Shown here in pieces: positions 18,322 to 27,320 of a stretch of DNA of 64,000 nt. The stretch covers positions 4,836,001 to 4,900,000 of the forward strand of contig OZ220706.1 in NCBI GenBank assembly GCA_965116695.1, written 5' to 3'. The stretch's first letter is position 1, and each line of letters opens with the position of its first letter. The stretch comes from JAJDTT01 sp965116695. GTDB lineage: Bacteria > Acidobacteriota > UBA6911 > RPQK01 > JAJDTT01. Made by a program: the position numbers and the translations under genes. The notes beneath the pieces are model-generated. The model was not told where the DNA came from and did not search any database. It worked only from the letters and a program-made list of their open reading frames with translations.

Positions 18322-19218
18322 TTATCCCATGCCCGCCAACAGCGTGTTTTGGGCCGAATCGACCCGGACCTTGGAGTAGTGGAGGATCCGGCAGAGTTCC
18401 TTGCCCTCTTCGTCCATCACCGGCGTGGGTTGCCGGAGGATGAATTCCGCCAGTTCCGGGTACTTGTGATTGAAGGCGACATGGGCCATTTCCAGTCGAT
18501 CGATGACCGGGGAGGCGTCCAGGTCGAAATCGGGAACCAGGAGCGGCCCGGTGTCGATCTGGTAGGAGTTGTCCTTGGGCATGAAGTTCATGGTCTTGAC
18601 GGGATACTCGATGACGTAACGCAGTGGAAGCTCAGGATCCTTGATCTCTGTCCGGCCCATGATGGGGTGGTTGGCGCCGGTCGCTTCATTGACTTCCGCG
18701 GGAGTCTGCAGCACCTGGGTGTCGGGATAGGTGACCACGTCGATGGCCAGGGAACGGAATTTGTCCTTCACCGGCGCGCCCCTCGATCGTCCTCCCTGGT
18801 ACGTGATCCGCGTGCCGACGCTTCGAAACTGGTCCAGCGAGTAGATCACGCGATACTCGCCGCTGGGAATCTGGAAGAGGCGATCCTCCTTGTAGACCCG
18901 TTCGGTCCGGCAGGGCTGGATCAGGATGAACCTTTCGCTCTCGCCGCTGGAGTCGTCAATGACGTCGGTGATGGCCTCCAACTGGATTCGGGCCATGTTG
19001 CCGAAGGGGAGTTCGTGTTTCTCGTTGGTCGGCGGGGGCGGGAAGTCCCAAGTCATGAAAGAGGCCTGGAAGTCGCAGGCCGGCCGGGCGCCGGTGCCGC
19101 CTCCTGACGAGGACTCTTCCGTGGGCGCTTGGCAGCCCGCAGAAAGAATCCAGCCGCCTCCGGCCAGGGCCGCTCCCAATTGTCCCTGAAAGTGGCGGCG
19201 CGTCGATCGATTCAACAT
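18322..19218 (-). CDS. Tat-exported lipoprotein of unknown family, receptor partner copy 2
   Basis: 298 residues with GAGGAA 6 bases before the ATG. The N-terminus has paired arginines (TRRHFQGQLG), an Ala-Gly-rich core and a lipobox LSAGC, so this copy is likely a Tat-dependent lipoprotein. The body has no recognised domain. Strongly conserved blocks shared with the copy at 22473-23372 are FMTWDFPPP, FILIQPCRTERVYKEDR, LFQIPSGEYRVIYS, EVNEATGANHP, KTMNFMPKDNSYQIDTG and ILRQPTPVMD. It lies directly upstream of a TonB receptor in both copies, suggesting a functional pair, for example a ligand-processing or surface partner of the receptor; that is inference. Confidence 0.87.
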   Translation of the reverse strand: MLNRSTRRHFQGQLGAALAGGGWILSAGCQAPTEESSSGGGTGARPACDFQASFMTWDFPPPPTNEKHELPFGNMARIQLEAITDVIDDSSGESERFILIQPCRTERVYKEDRLFQIPSGEYRVIYSLDQFRSVGTRITYQGGRSRGAPVKDKFRSLAIDVVTYPDTQVLQTPAEVNEATGANHPIMGRTEIKDPELPLRYVIEYPVKTMNFMPKDNSYQIDTGPLLVPDFDLDASPVIDRLEMAHVAFNHKYPELAEFILRQPTPVMDEEGKELCRILHYSKVRVDSAQNTLLAGMG

Positions 19219-19252
19219 GGCGGTTTCCTCGTTGCTGATCCTGTTCCTGAAA

Positions 19253-22200
19253 TCAGAAGTTGATCCGGAGGGAGAGCTGGATTTGCCGGGGCGGAAATGC
19301 CGCAGTGTATGAAAACGGCTGCGTTACGGGGCCGATGCGCCCCTTGTAGGAAGAGGGAAGCTCCTCCAGCGTGAGTGTCCCCACTTCGCCGTTGACGTGC
19401 TTGAAGTTGGTTCGGTTGAGCAGGTTGAAGGCCTCCACGGCCACGTCCACGCTCGTGTCCTCCCTCAACACGACCCGGCGCTTCACGCGCATGTCGATGC
19501 TGAAAAAGTCGGGTCCGATCCCGACGTTGCGTCCCAGCCCCCACGGCCGGTGCGTGTCGGTGTGACGGTCGCCCACGTTGTCGTACCCCGCATTGAGGTT
19601 GAAGGGGGCGAACGAGCGCGCCGTGAGAATGCCGGAAAGGGTCAGGTCGCCGAACACGTTGTGTCCGAATCCCCTTCCCCGGCCCGCTTTCCAGGGGAGT
19701 TTCCCCAGGGTGCGGATGACGAACCGGTGTCCCCGGTGGTAGGAGGAGAGGGCCATCTCCGCCCGCGCATCCCATTGCAGATGCGGTTGGAACGAGGAGT
19801 TGTAGTCGGTCATCTCGTCCATCGCCTTGCTCCAGGTGTGGTGGGCCGAGATCGTGAAGCTGTTGGAAATGCGCTTCTCAAGCTGCAGGACCAGGGCGTG
19901 ATAAAAGGAGTTGGCCCAACTCCCGTAGTAGTTGTTTTGCAGGATCTCCGGCCTGTGGAACCCGACGATGGGCCTTCCCTCGGCATTGGTCCCGGCCTTG
20001 TAGATGTTGATGTCCAGAGGCCGGATGATGTGGACGCCGCGGTTGAAGTTGTAGCCGGCCGAAAGGGAGAATCCGCCCGCCTCCCTCTGGATCTCCAGGC
20101 TTGCCTGTTGAGAATAGGGGTTCACGATATCGTCGGCCACCGAGAACGCGACGCGCAACGGGAGGTCCCGCATGGGAGTGAGTCCGTGGATGGCCAGATC
20201 CTCTGCCATGATCTGCCGCTTGCCGAGGATGCCCCGGGCCAAGGCCGTCTGATAAATTTCCGCGGAGCTGAGCGGTTCGCCGGTCAGCGCGCTGGTGAAG
20301 CCGATACCGGTCAGGGGGACGAAGGCCTGAAAAATCTGCTGGGATTCGTCTGAGAGCAGATCGTGGATGTAGACGATCTGACCGTCGATCCGGCCGTGGA
20401 AGATCCCGTAGCCGCCGCGCACCACGGTCTTGGCGTCAGGGCTCCACGCGAATCCCATCCGCGGTCCGAAGTTGTTGTTGTCCCGGGGGAAATCGGACGC
20501 GCGAAAGAGTTCGTAGCGCAATCCCAGAGTCAGCAGGAACTTGGGGTGGACACGCCACGAATCCTCCACGAAGAATCCGTAGTTGTGTCCCCACCCGCTC
20601 CAGTAGGGATTCCCGAAGCCCTGCTGGTAGACGATGGGGAGGCCCAGCGCGTAGGCCTGAAGCGAGGTGATGGGCTCGTCGACGGCTTCCGCCAACTGAG
20701 GCCTGCCGGCCCCGATCAGCAATCCCTTGATCAGCGGGGAAACGGGAGATCCAAAGGAGCTGTCGATCAGCAGCGAAAGGGGAACCGCCTCTCCGAAGAT
20801 GAACCGTCCGCTGAAAAAAGTCTCGGAACGGACGCTGTCGTAGAACGGATGGACGTCCGCACCGACCTTCACCGTATGGCTTCCATGGACGTAGGTGAAG
20901 TTCTGCCGTGCCTGGTACACGCGTTCGACGTTCCGGGTCGGCAGGATGAAGTCCCGTCCGAAATTACCGTACCCGCTGATATCGATGGAGGGGCCGTGCG
21001 GATCGGTGGGGTAGACGCCGGAGTCGTGGTACCCGACCGCCAACCAGGTTTCGCTGATCCATTCCGGACTGATCACCCAGTTGTTGCCCAATCCGATGGT
21101 GAAGTCGTTGACGTCGTTATTGCGTCCCCGGCTGCGGGCCACCAGCGAACCGAAGTTGGTGTGCTGACTGTTCAGGCCCGTCCAGTTGCCTCGGAAGAAG
21201 AGATCGTGTCCGGGCCCCACCGCATGGTCGATGCGGGTGATGAATTGCTGCCGTTCTTCCGAGAAGGGGAAGACCCCGCTGTTGCTCTCGAAAAGCTGGA
21301 CGACGTGGGGATGGTTGCCCGGAGTCAGCGCCTGGACGAGTTCCTTTGCCGCAGGGACCAGAAACCCCGGCACGGCAGGGCTGGTGAGCAGATCGGCCAA
21401 GGCCTGCTGCGTGGGCTTCAATTCGTGGAGAAACGACCGGTCCTGCAGCAGGGGCACGAACGCCGACTCGTGACGGTCGAGGCGTTCGTAGGCGGCGAAG
21501 AAGAACGTCCTGTCGCGCAGGATGGGGCCTCCGAAGGATCCCCCGCTCTGGGCCCTGGTGTAGGCCGACTCGGACGGGTCGAAGTAGTTGCGGGCCTGGA
21601 TATGGCGGTTGCGGAGCACGCCGAAGATGGACCCGCGAAATTCGTTGGTCCCCCCCTTGGTGACGATGTTGATGGCGCCGCCGGGTGCACCGCCCAGCTC
21701 CGCCGAGAACGAATTGCGGTTGATCTGAAACTCCTGGATCGCCTCCTGGGTGACGGAGGACCGGACGGCGCCGGTGCCGTAATTGTTGTTCAGGCCGTCG
21801 ATGGTGAAGGTGTTGCCGCGGCCGCCGCCGCCGCCGATGCCCAGTCCGGACGCGGGCGTCGGGGCGATGCGGAAGTCCCGGTCGTCCGCCACGTAGTTCG
21901 AGTCCACCACTCCGGGAGTCAGAAGCGCCAGATCCAGGTAGTCGCGGCGGTTGATGGGAAGGTCGTCGATGCTGGCGGAATCGATGTGATTGGATTGGTG
22001 GACCTTGTCGTGGGCGATCACGGTCCGGTTCGCTTCCGCGGTGATGACGACGGCCTCGGCGGCCACCACGATCTCCGGAGAAAAGGTCTGGGTCCCTCCC
22101 ACCAGCACCTCCAGATCCTCGACCACCAGGGGAGCGAACCCCGGCAACTCGAAGCGGAGCGTATAGAGGCCCGGATCGATGCGGCTCAGGACGTATTCGC

Positions 22201-22447
22201 CGAGATCCGAAGTGAGGGTCTCGCGGACCACGCCGCGGCCCTGGTAGGTGGCGGTGACGGAGACGCCGGGGAGGACGGCCCGGGTCTCATCGTAGACGAA
22301 GCCGCGGATGGTGCCGGTGTCGGTCTGGGCGGGCAGGAGGGTGACGACGGCCAAAAGGACCACCGCCGAGATCCCCGGCCGACGCAGAAAGCGGCGTAAG
22401 CATGAGCGAATGAGGGAGGAAGAAGGGAACATGGTTCTGATCGGCAT
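19253..22447 (-). CDS. Oar-like TonB-dependent receptor, copy 1
   Basis: 1064 residues from ATG 22447, with GGGAG 9 bases upstream. Layout equals that of the receptor at 15107-18250: signal peptide ending near LLPAQTDTG, carboxypeptidase-like domain GTIRGFVYDETRAVLPGVSV, plug with NRRDYLDLALLTPGV and FTIDGLNNN, and a barrel ending QLSLRINF. Several long segments, such as the plug and the last 150 residues, are almost the same in both copies, while extracellular-loop regions differ more. That pattern suggests duplication followed by change in ligand preference. It sits between the two partner genes in the order partner-receptor-partner-receptor. Confidence 0.93.
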   Translation of the reverse strand: MPIRTMFPSSSLIRSCLRRFLRRPGISAVVLLAVVTLLPAQTDTGTIRGFVYDETRAVLPGVSVTATYQGRGVVRETLTSDLGEYVLSRIDPGLYTLRFELPGFAPLVVEDLEVLVGGTQTFSPEIVVAAEAVVITAEANRTVIAHDKVHQSNHIDSASIDDLPINRRDYLDLALLTPGVVDSNYVADDRDFRIAPTPASGLGIGGGGGRGNTFTIDGLNNNYGTGAVRSSVTQEAIQEFQINRNSFSAELGGAPGGAINIVTKGGTNEFRGSIFGVLRNRHIQARNYFDPSESAYTRAQSGGSFGGPILRDRTFFFAAYERLDRHESAFVPLLQDRSFLHELKPTQQALADLLTSPAVPGFLVPAAKELVQALTPGNHPHVVQLFESNSGVFPFSEERQQFITRIDHAVGPGHDLFFRGNWTGLNSQHTNFGSLVARSRGRNNDVNDFTIGLGNNWVISPEWISETWLAVGYHDSGVYPTDPHGPSIDISGYGNFGRDFILPTRNVERVYQARQNFTYVHGSHTVKVGADVHPFYDSVRSETFFSGRFIFGEAVPLSLLIDSSFGSPVSPLIKGLLIGAGRPQLAEAVDEPITSLQAYALGLPIVYQQGFGNPYWSGWGHNYGFFVEDSWRVHPKFLLTLGLRYELFRASDFPRDNNNFGPRMGFAWSPDAKTVVRGGYGIFHGRIDGQIVYIHDLLSDESQQIFQAFVPLTGIGFTSALTGEPLSSAEIYQTALARGILGKRQIMAEDLAIHGLTPMRDLPLRVAFSVADDIVNPYSQQASLEIQREAGGFSLSAGYNFNRGVHIIRPLDINIYKAGTNAEGRPIVGFHRPEILQNNYYGSWANSFYHALVLQLEKRISNSFTISAHHTWSKAMDEMTDYNSSFQPHLQWDARAEMALSSYHRGHRFVIRTLGKLPWKAGRGRGFGHNVFGDLTLSGILTARSFAPFNLNAGYDNVGDRHTDTHRPWGLGRNVGIGPDFFSIDMRVKRRVVLREDTSVDVAVEAFNLLNRTNFKHVNGEVGTLTLEELPSSYKGRIGPVTQPFSYTAAFPPRQIQLSLRINF

Positions 22448-22472
22448 GATGCGAATCTCCCGAGTGAATCGG

Positions 22473-23372
22473 TTAGGCCATCCCGGCCAGCAGGGTATTT
22501 CGAGCTGAATGGACACGGACTTTGGAGTAGTGGAGAACCCGGCAGAGCTCCCGGTTGGAGTCGTCCATGACCGGCGTGGGCTGCCGCAGAATGAACTCGG
22601 CCAGATTCGGAGCCTTGTGGTTGAACGCGACGTGGGCCATCTCCAGCCGGTCGATGGCCGAGGCCTGATCCAGATCGAAATCGGGGACCAGGAGGGGGCC
22701 CGTATCGATCTGGTAGGAATTGTCCTTGGGCATGAAATTCATCGTCTTGATGGGGTATTCGATGACGTATCGCAGTGGACGTTTCGGATCCTTGATCTCG
22801 GTGCGCCCCACCAAGGGATGGTTGGCCCCCGTCGCCTCGTTGACTTCGGCGGGAGTCTGGAGAACCTGGGTGTTCGGGAAGGTCGCCACGTCGATGACCA
22901 GGGACCGATAGCTGTCTTTCACCAATTTCCCAACCGACCTCCGCCCCCCGTAGGTCATTCCCTTGCCGACGCTGCGCTGCTGCTCCAGGGAATAGATCAC
23001 GCGATACTCGGCGCTGGGGATCTGGAAGAGGCGGTCCTCCTTGTAGACGCGCTCGGTCCGGCAGGGCTGGATCAGAACGAACCGCACCCTCTCGCCGCTG
23101 GAATCGTCGATGACGTCGATCATGGCGTCCAATTGGATCCGGGCCATGTTTCCGTAGGGGATGTCGTGCTTCTCGGTGTAGGCCGGGGGCGGGTAATCCC
23201 AGGTCATGAAGGAGGATCGGAAATTGCAGGCCGGCGGGACGTCCCCGCCGCTACCGGTCGAGGACTCGGTTGCCGCGTGGGCCATGGGGAGAATCCAGCC
23301 GCCGCCGGCAAGGGCCATCCCCAAATCCCGTTGAAAGCGCCGTCGGGTCGGTCGGATCAAATGAGCGGTCAT
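22473..23372 (-). CDS. Tat-exported protein of unknown family, receptor partner copy 1
   Basis: 299 residues, first gene of the four-gene block. The signal has consecutive arginines (TRRRFQRDLG) and ends AHA-A, a signal peptidase I type site; unlike its paralogue at 18322-19218 there is no lipobox Cys, so this copy is probably soluble in the periplasm or released. The conserved blocks are the same: FMTWDYPPP, FVLIQPCRTERVYKEDR, LFQIPSAEYRVIYS, EVNEATGANHP, KTMNFMPKDNSYQIDTG and RQPTPVMD. Family unknown. The 235 bases upstream, shared with the divergent mandelate racemase-type gene, should hold the promoter of the block, but no convincing boxes are visible. Confidence 0.87.
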   Translation of the reverse strand: MTAHLIRPTRRRFQRDLGMALAGGGWILPMAHAATESSTGSGGDVPPACNFRSSFMTWDYPPPAYTEKHDIPYGNMARIQLDAMIDVIDDSSGERVRFVLIQPCRTERVYKEDRLFQIPSAEYRVIYSLEQQRSVGKGMTYGGRRSVGKLVKDSYRSLVIDVATFPNTQVLQTPAEVNEATGANHPLVGRTEIKDPKRPLRYVIEYPIKTMNFMPKDNSYQIDTGPLLVPDFDLDQASAIDRLEMAHVAFNHKAPNLAEFILRQPTPVMDDSNRELCRVLHYSKVRVHSARNTLLAGMA

Positions 23373-23607
23373 TTCGATGGCAGTGCGATTCTGTGATCTT
23401 CGTTACCTTGCAAATTGGAACTCATCGTATCACGGGCCAGCGACGCATCCCACCACCACTCTGCGGTGAATCCGCCGGGAAAAAATACCCGCTGCAGAAG
23501 TATGGAATCTCACGAACAGGCCGTCGCCCACAGTTTCCGCCGCTGTCGCCGGGCCGTGGCGACTTTCCGTTCGGACTGCTATCGTGCCGGAGCAAGGAGC
23601 ATCGGAG

Positions 23608-24708
23608 ATGAAGATCAATGACGTGACCGTACAGTGCTATTCCTGGCCTCGGCCACGGCCCATCAGCAACGGCAAATACACCTACGCCACGGTGCGGCTG
23701 AACCTGGTTTGCGTGCACACCGATGAAGGGGTCACCGGTGTGGGGTGGGCAGGCGGTCCCGGTTTGTCGGCGTCCATGACCGTCGCGCTGGTGGAACATT
23801 TCAGGGATGCCCTGATGGGAGAGGATCCGTTCAACTACCGCCGGATCTGGGAGAACATGTGGCTGCCCAAGGTTGTGGGCCGCCGGGGCCTGACCACCTG
23901 GATCATCAGCGCCGTGGACATCGCCCTCTGGGATCTGATGGGGAAGGCCCTCGGGAAACCGGTTCACAAACTCCTGGGCGGGTTCCGGGACCGTATTCCC
24001 ACCTACGTCGCCGGCGGCTACTACGAAGAGGGCAAGGGCCTCCGGGAGCTGGCGCAGGAAATGGAGGAGAGCCTGAAACTGGGCGCCCGGGCCGTGAAGA
24101 TGAAGATCGGCGGAGTGGAGATCAACCAGGACGTGGAGCGGGTTCGGGTCGTGCGCGAGACCATCGGACCCGACGTCAAGTTGATGGTCGATGCCAACAA
24201 CGCCTACGTCGCCTACCAGGCCGTTGAAATCGCCAGGAAGATGGAACCCTACGACGTCTTCTGGTTCGAGGAGCCGGTGGCGCCGGACGACTACGAGGGA
24301 CACGCCCGGGTCGCCCGGGCGTCCTCCATTCCCGTCGCCACTGGGGAGAACGAATACACTCGTTACGGCTTTCGGGATCTGATCCAGCACGGTTCGGCGT
24401 CCATTCTCAACGCCGACGCCCAGATCCTGGGTGGAATCACCGAGTTCATGAACGTGGCCTCGCTGGCGGCGGCCCACGACCTGCACATCGCCCCCCATGG
24501 GGCCCAGGAGGTGCACATCCACCTGGTGGCCGCCATTCCCAACGGCCTGATCCTGGAGTTCTACCGGGAGACGGTGAACCCGTTGCACGGGCAGATATTC
24601 AAGGAGTCGCTGACCCTGGACGAGGACGGTTGCGTGCGCGTTCCCCAAAGCCCCGGATTGGCCATGGAGCCGAACTGGGAGGTGCTGGAGCCCTACCGGG
24701 TGGTCTGA
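23608..24708 (+). CDS. Mandelate racemase/muconate lactonizing enzyme family dehydratase or racemase
   Basis: 366 residues; AAGGAG lies 8 bases before ATG 23608. It belongs to the enolase superfamily, which abstracts a proton next to a carboxylate with a magnesium-stabilised enolate. All mandelate racemase subgroup residues are present, and in the same numbering as that enzyme: Lys164 and Lys166 (AVKMKIGG), Mg ligands Asp195, Glu221 and Glu247, the Asp270-His297 dyad, and Glu317. The likely reaction is acid-sugar dehydration or racemisation. Nearby oxidoreductases and glycosidase-like genes favour sugar-acid catabolism. Cytoplasmic, no signal. Confidence 0.95.
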   Translation: MKINDVTVQCYSWPRPRPISNGKYTYATVRLNLVCVHTDEGVTGVGWAGGPGLSASMTVALVEHFRDALMGEDPFNYRRIWENMWLPKVVGRRGLTTWIISAVDIALWDLMGKALGKPVHKLLGGFRDRIPTYVAGGYYEEGKGLRELAQEMEESLKLGARAVKMKIGGVEINQDVERVRVVRETIGPDVKLMVDANNAYVAYQAVEIARKMEPYDVFWFEEPVAPDDYEGHARVARASSIPVATGENEYTRYGFRDLIQHGSASILNADAQILGGITEFMNVASLAAAHDLHIAPHGAQEVHIHLVAAIPNGLILEFYRETVNPLHGQIFKESLTLDEDGCVRVPQSPGLAMEPNWEVLEPYRVV

Positions 24709-24753
24709 CGGCGGCGAGGGCCGGCGCCGAAGTCGACGTTCTCCCCGGTCATG

Positions 24754-26460
24754 CTACTCCGTTTTCGGTTGTACGAAGGCGAGAAATTGCCGCGCTGCAC
24801 CCGGATTCAGACTTTGCCGAATGCGGGACTCGAAATCGGCCAGCGTCGCCAGGGTCAGACAGTAGGCACCGACGCTCACCATGATCGTCACGGCGGCAAC
24901 CGCCACGCCGGATCGGAACACGAGGTACTGGATCCCCATGGCCAAACTCAGAACTACGAAGTAAACCACCATCATCGCCATGGTGACGACCTGCCGAGCG
25001 GGCGGGGTCTGTTTTCCGAAGGGAATTCCGTCGATCAATCGGAGGCCGACTGCCAGATACAGGGAGCCCACGGCGGTGCTGAAAGCGATGAGCCACAGCG
25101 CATCCCTGACGCCCCAGGACCAAGCCAGCACGAGGAAGCAGATGAAGTTGGGAAAGACCACCAGCAGGAGCCAGAGTCCGCCATGGGTTCCCCTGGCGAA
25201 CGGATGGAAGGAAGAGTCCGGCGCGATGGCAAACGGCCAGACCGCCTTGTGGTTATTGCCGTATGCCAGGAAGAGGCAAGTGAAAAGAACCATCACTCCG
25301 ATCAGGTGGGGCAGGAAGTGAGTGTAGGCGAAGCCGGCAGCGAACGGAGTGGTCTCGGTGCCTGCAACGAGCAGGACGATGAGGCCGATAAACAGGTACG
25401 GCGTGTTGACGGCCATGTTCTTCCGGAATTGCCAGTCTCTCAAAACCATTGAGCGCAGATACTCGTACCCGGCGCGGCCGGCCTGACCGCCGGCGAACCT
25501 TGCGAATTGCGGCCCCAACGACCATCCCCTCAAGACGCGCCTGCGCACCCCGGCGCCTGAGTGCATCAGGCTCGAGACGCGGATCAGATGATCCACGGAG
25601 AGTGCCCGCAACCCTGGTACGGCTGCGGCCGCTATGAGCGCAACGGCCAGCACGCCCAGCAGCGCCGGGAATCCCCCGGGAACCACGTTGCCGATTCCGA
25701 GCCAGGCTTCGGGCGGCCCTATGGACATGAACCAATCCGGCAGCTCGTTTACCAGAGCACCCGACGCACTCAAGAACTGGAGACCCGCCGCAAAAAACAT
25801 GGGAATGACCTGGACCATGGCCGCGGCCGCCTTGAGACGCCGGACGGGAATGAAGCGAACCAGCCACCCGAAGAGGCTGCAGCAGAGGAACCCCACCACC
25901 AGCCCGACCCCGAGTGCCGCCAAAAGATGCAGGATGGGATAGACCAATGGCGAGAACCCTTCTCCACCGGGACCGAGCAGGGGAACGAACGCCGGCACGA
26001 CGTTGACCGCCGCCACGACGTAGAATACGATCCTGATCAGATGGGTCAGCTTGGCGGCCAGCCAGGTGGCGCCGTTGACCGGCTGATGAGCCAGAATCAG
26101 TCCCTCGACCGGGTTCACGAGTCCCTCGGCGATCTCGGGGACCAGGAGCATGCTGAGTTGGAAAGCGGTGAGCGCGAGAAAGACCAGGAGATAAACTCCT
26201 GCGCCGGCGCCGAAAGCTGCCATCAAAACGCTCAAACCGCCGGAAAAAAAGAACCAGATGATGGTCAAGGTGCGCATGGAGTAGGCATCGGAACCCATCC
26301 GGGCGAATTCCTGCCGTTTTCCGAGCGTCTCGAACAGATCGACCAGAATCCGGTATCGGCGGGGCTCGATGCCGCATCGGCGCAGCAGCGCCGTGAATTC
26401 CGGGCCATGGAAGAGGCGTTTGCCCAGCCGATCAAGCGCCTTCATGAGAAGCGCCTTCAT
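24754..26460 (-). CDS. ABC-2 type transporter permease
   Basis: 568 residues from ATG 26460, which overlaps the ATPase stop in an ATGA (26457-26460), so the two are translationally coupled. At least ten hydrophobic segments are visible, in two groups: residues 65-250 (for example LTIIWFFFSGGLSVLMAAFG) and 365-555 (VVYFVVLSLAMGIQYLVF), separated by a basic cytoplasmic part around 310-360. This is the layout of large ABC-2 permeases with no substrate-binding partner, so export rather than import is likely. The substrate is unknown. Long in-frame extensions upstream of 26460 overlap the ATPase and are not coding. Confidence 0.9.
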   Translation of the reverse strand: MKALLMKALDRLGKRLFHGPEFTALLRRCGIEPRRYRILVDLFETLGKRQEFARMGSDAYSMRTLTIIWFFFSGGLSVLMAAFGAGAGVYLLVFLALTAFQLSMLLVPEIAEGLVNPVEGLILAHQPVNGATWLAAKLTHLIRIVFYVVAAVNVVPAFVPLLGPGGEGFSPLVYPILHLLAALGVGLVVGFLCCSLFGWLVRFIPVRRLKAAAAMVQVIPMFFAAGLQFLSASGALVNELPDWFMSIGPPEAWLGIGNVVPGGFPALLGVLAVALIAAAAVPGLRALSVDHLIRVSSLMHSGAGVRRRVLRGWSLGPQFARFAGGQAGRAGYEYLRSMVLRDWQFRKNMAVNTPYLFIGLIVLLVAGTETTPFAAGFAYTHFLPHLIGVMVLFTCLFLAYGNNHKAVWPFAIAPDSSFHPFARGTHGGLWLLLVVFPNFICFLVLAWSWGVRDALWLIAFSTAVGSLYLAVGLRLIDGIPFGKQTPPARQVVTMAMMVVYFVVLSLAMGIQYLVFRSGVAVAAVTIMVSVGAYCLTLATLADFESRIRQSLNPGAARQFLAFVQPKTE

Positions 26461-27260
26461 GCCCGGAGCGCCTCGATGATTTCGGAAACGCCGCTCATCG
26501 TCTCCTCTGCATGGGTCAGTTGCCGAAAGACATCTTCCAGGCGGTCCCCCTCGATGGAGGCCTTCAGCGCTTCCAGCGACCCGTCTGCGATGAGACGGCC
26601 GTCGTGGATGATCAGGGCGCGGTCGCAAACGCGTTCCACCACGTCCAGGACGTGCGAGCTGTAGAGTACGGTCTTGCCCTCGGCAGCCAGGGCGCCGATC
26701 AGGTCCCGAACCATCAGTCCGGCGTTGACGTCCAGACCGGAGAGAGGCTCGTCCAGCATCAGCACGTCGGGATCGTGCAGCAGGGCGGCGCTCAGGAGCA
26801 CCTTCTGGCGCATGCCCTTGGAGTAGCCGTCCAGACGCCGGAGGCGAACTCCGGTCAAGTCGAAAATCTGGAGGAATCTGGCGATTCGGAATTGGAGCAG
26901 ATCTTCCGGCACCTCCTGCAGGCGGCCCGTCAGCTCCAGGAATTCCTGTCCCGAGAGGCTTTCGAAGAGCGCCGCAGCCTCCGGCACGTACCCGATCCGC
27001 TTCTTGGCCTCCACGGCTTCACCGGGCATGGAATAGCCGGCGACGAGAACCGATCCGCCGTCCGGCGGCAGGATGCCGGTCAGGACCTTGATGGTCGTGC
27101 TCTTACCGGCGCCGTTGGGCCCCAGCAGTCCGACGACCTCCCCTTGGCCCAGGGCAAACGATAACCCGTGCAGAACCCGGTTGCTCCCGTAGCTGAACGT
27201 CAGGCCTTCCACGGCGACGGTCGGATCGGGATCAGGGGTGTATGGATCTGGGGTACTCAT
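26457..27260 (-). CDS. ABC transporter ATP-binding protein
   Basis: 267 residues. The nucleotide-binding domain is complete: Walker A GPNGAGKST (residues 47-55), Q-loop region GYVPEAAALFE, signature YSKGMRQK, Walker B VLMLDEPLSGLD and the switch His in LYSSHVLDVVERVCD. It powers the permease encoded directly downstream. The first 12 residues are Pro- and Asp-rich and low in complexity. It is likely the first gene of a two-gene operon. Confidence 0.95.
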   Translation of the reverse strand: MSTPDPYTPDPDPTVAVEGLTFSYGSNRVLHGLSFALGQGEVVGLLGPNGAGKSTTIKVLTGILPPDGGSVLVAGYSMPGEAVEAKKRIGYVPEAAALFESLSGQEFLELTGRLQEVPEDLLQFRIARFLQIFDLTGVRLRRLDGYSKGMRQKVLLSAALLHDPDVLMLDEPLSGLDVNAGLMVRDLIGALAAEGKTVLYSSHVLDVVERVCDRALIIHDGRLIADGSLEALKASIEGDRLEDVFRQLTHAEETMSGVSEIIEALRA

Positions 27261-27320
27261 CCAAACGGGTTGGCGGACAGCTCGCGCAGGTACGGATGCG
27301 TCATGCCGAGTTCATCATAG

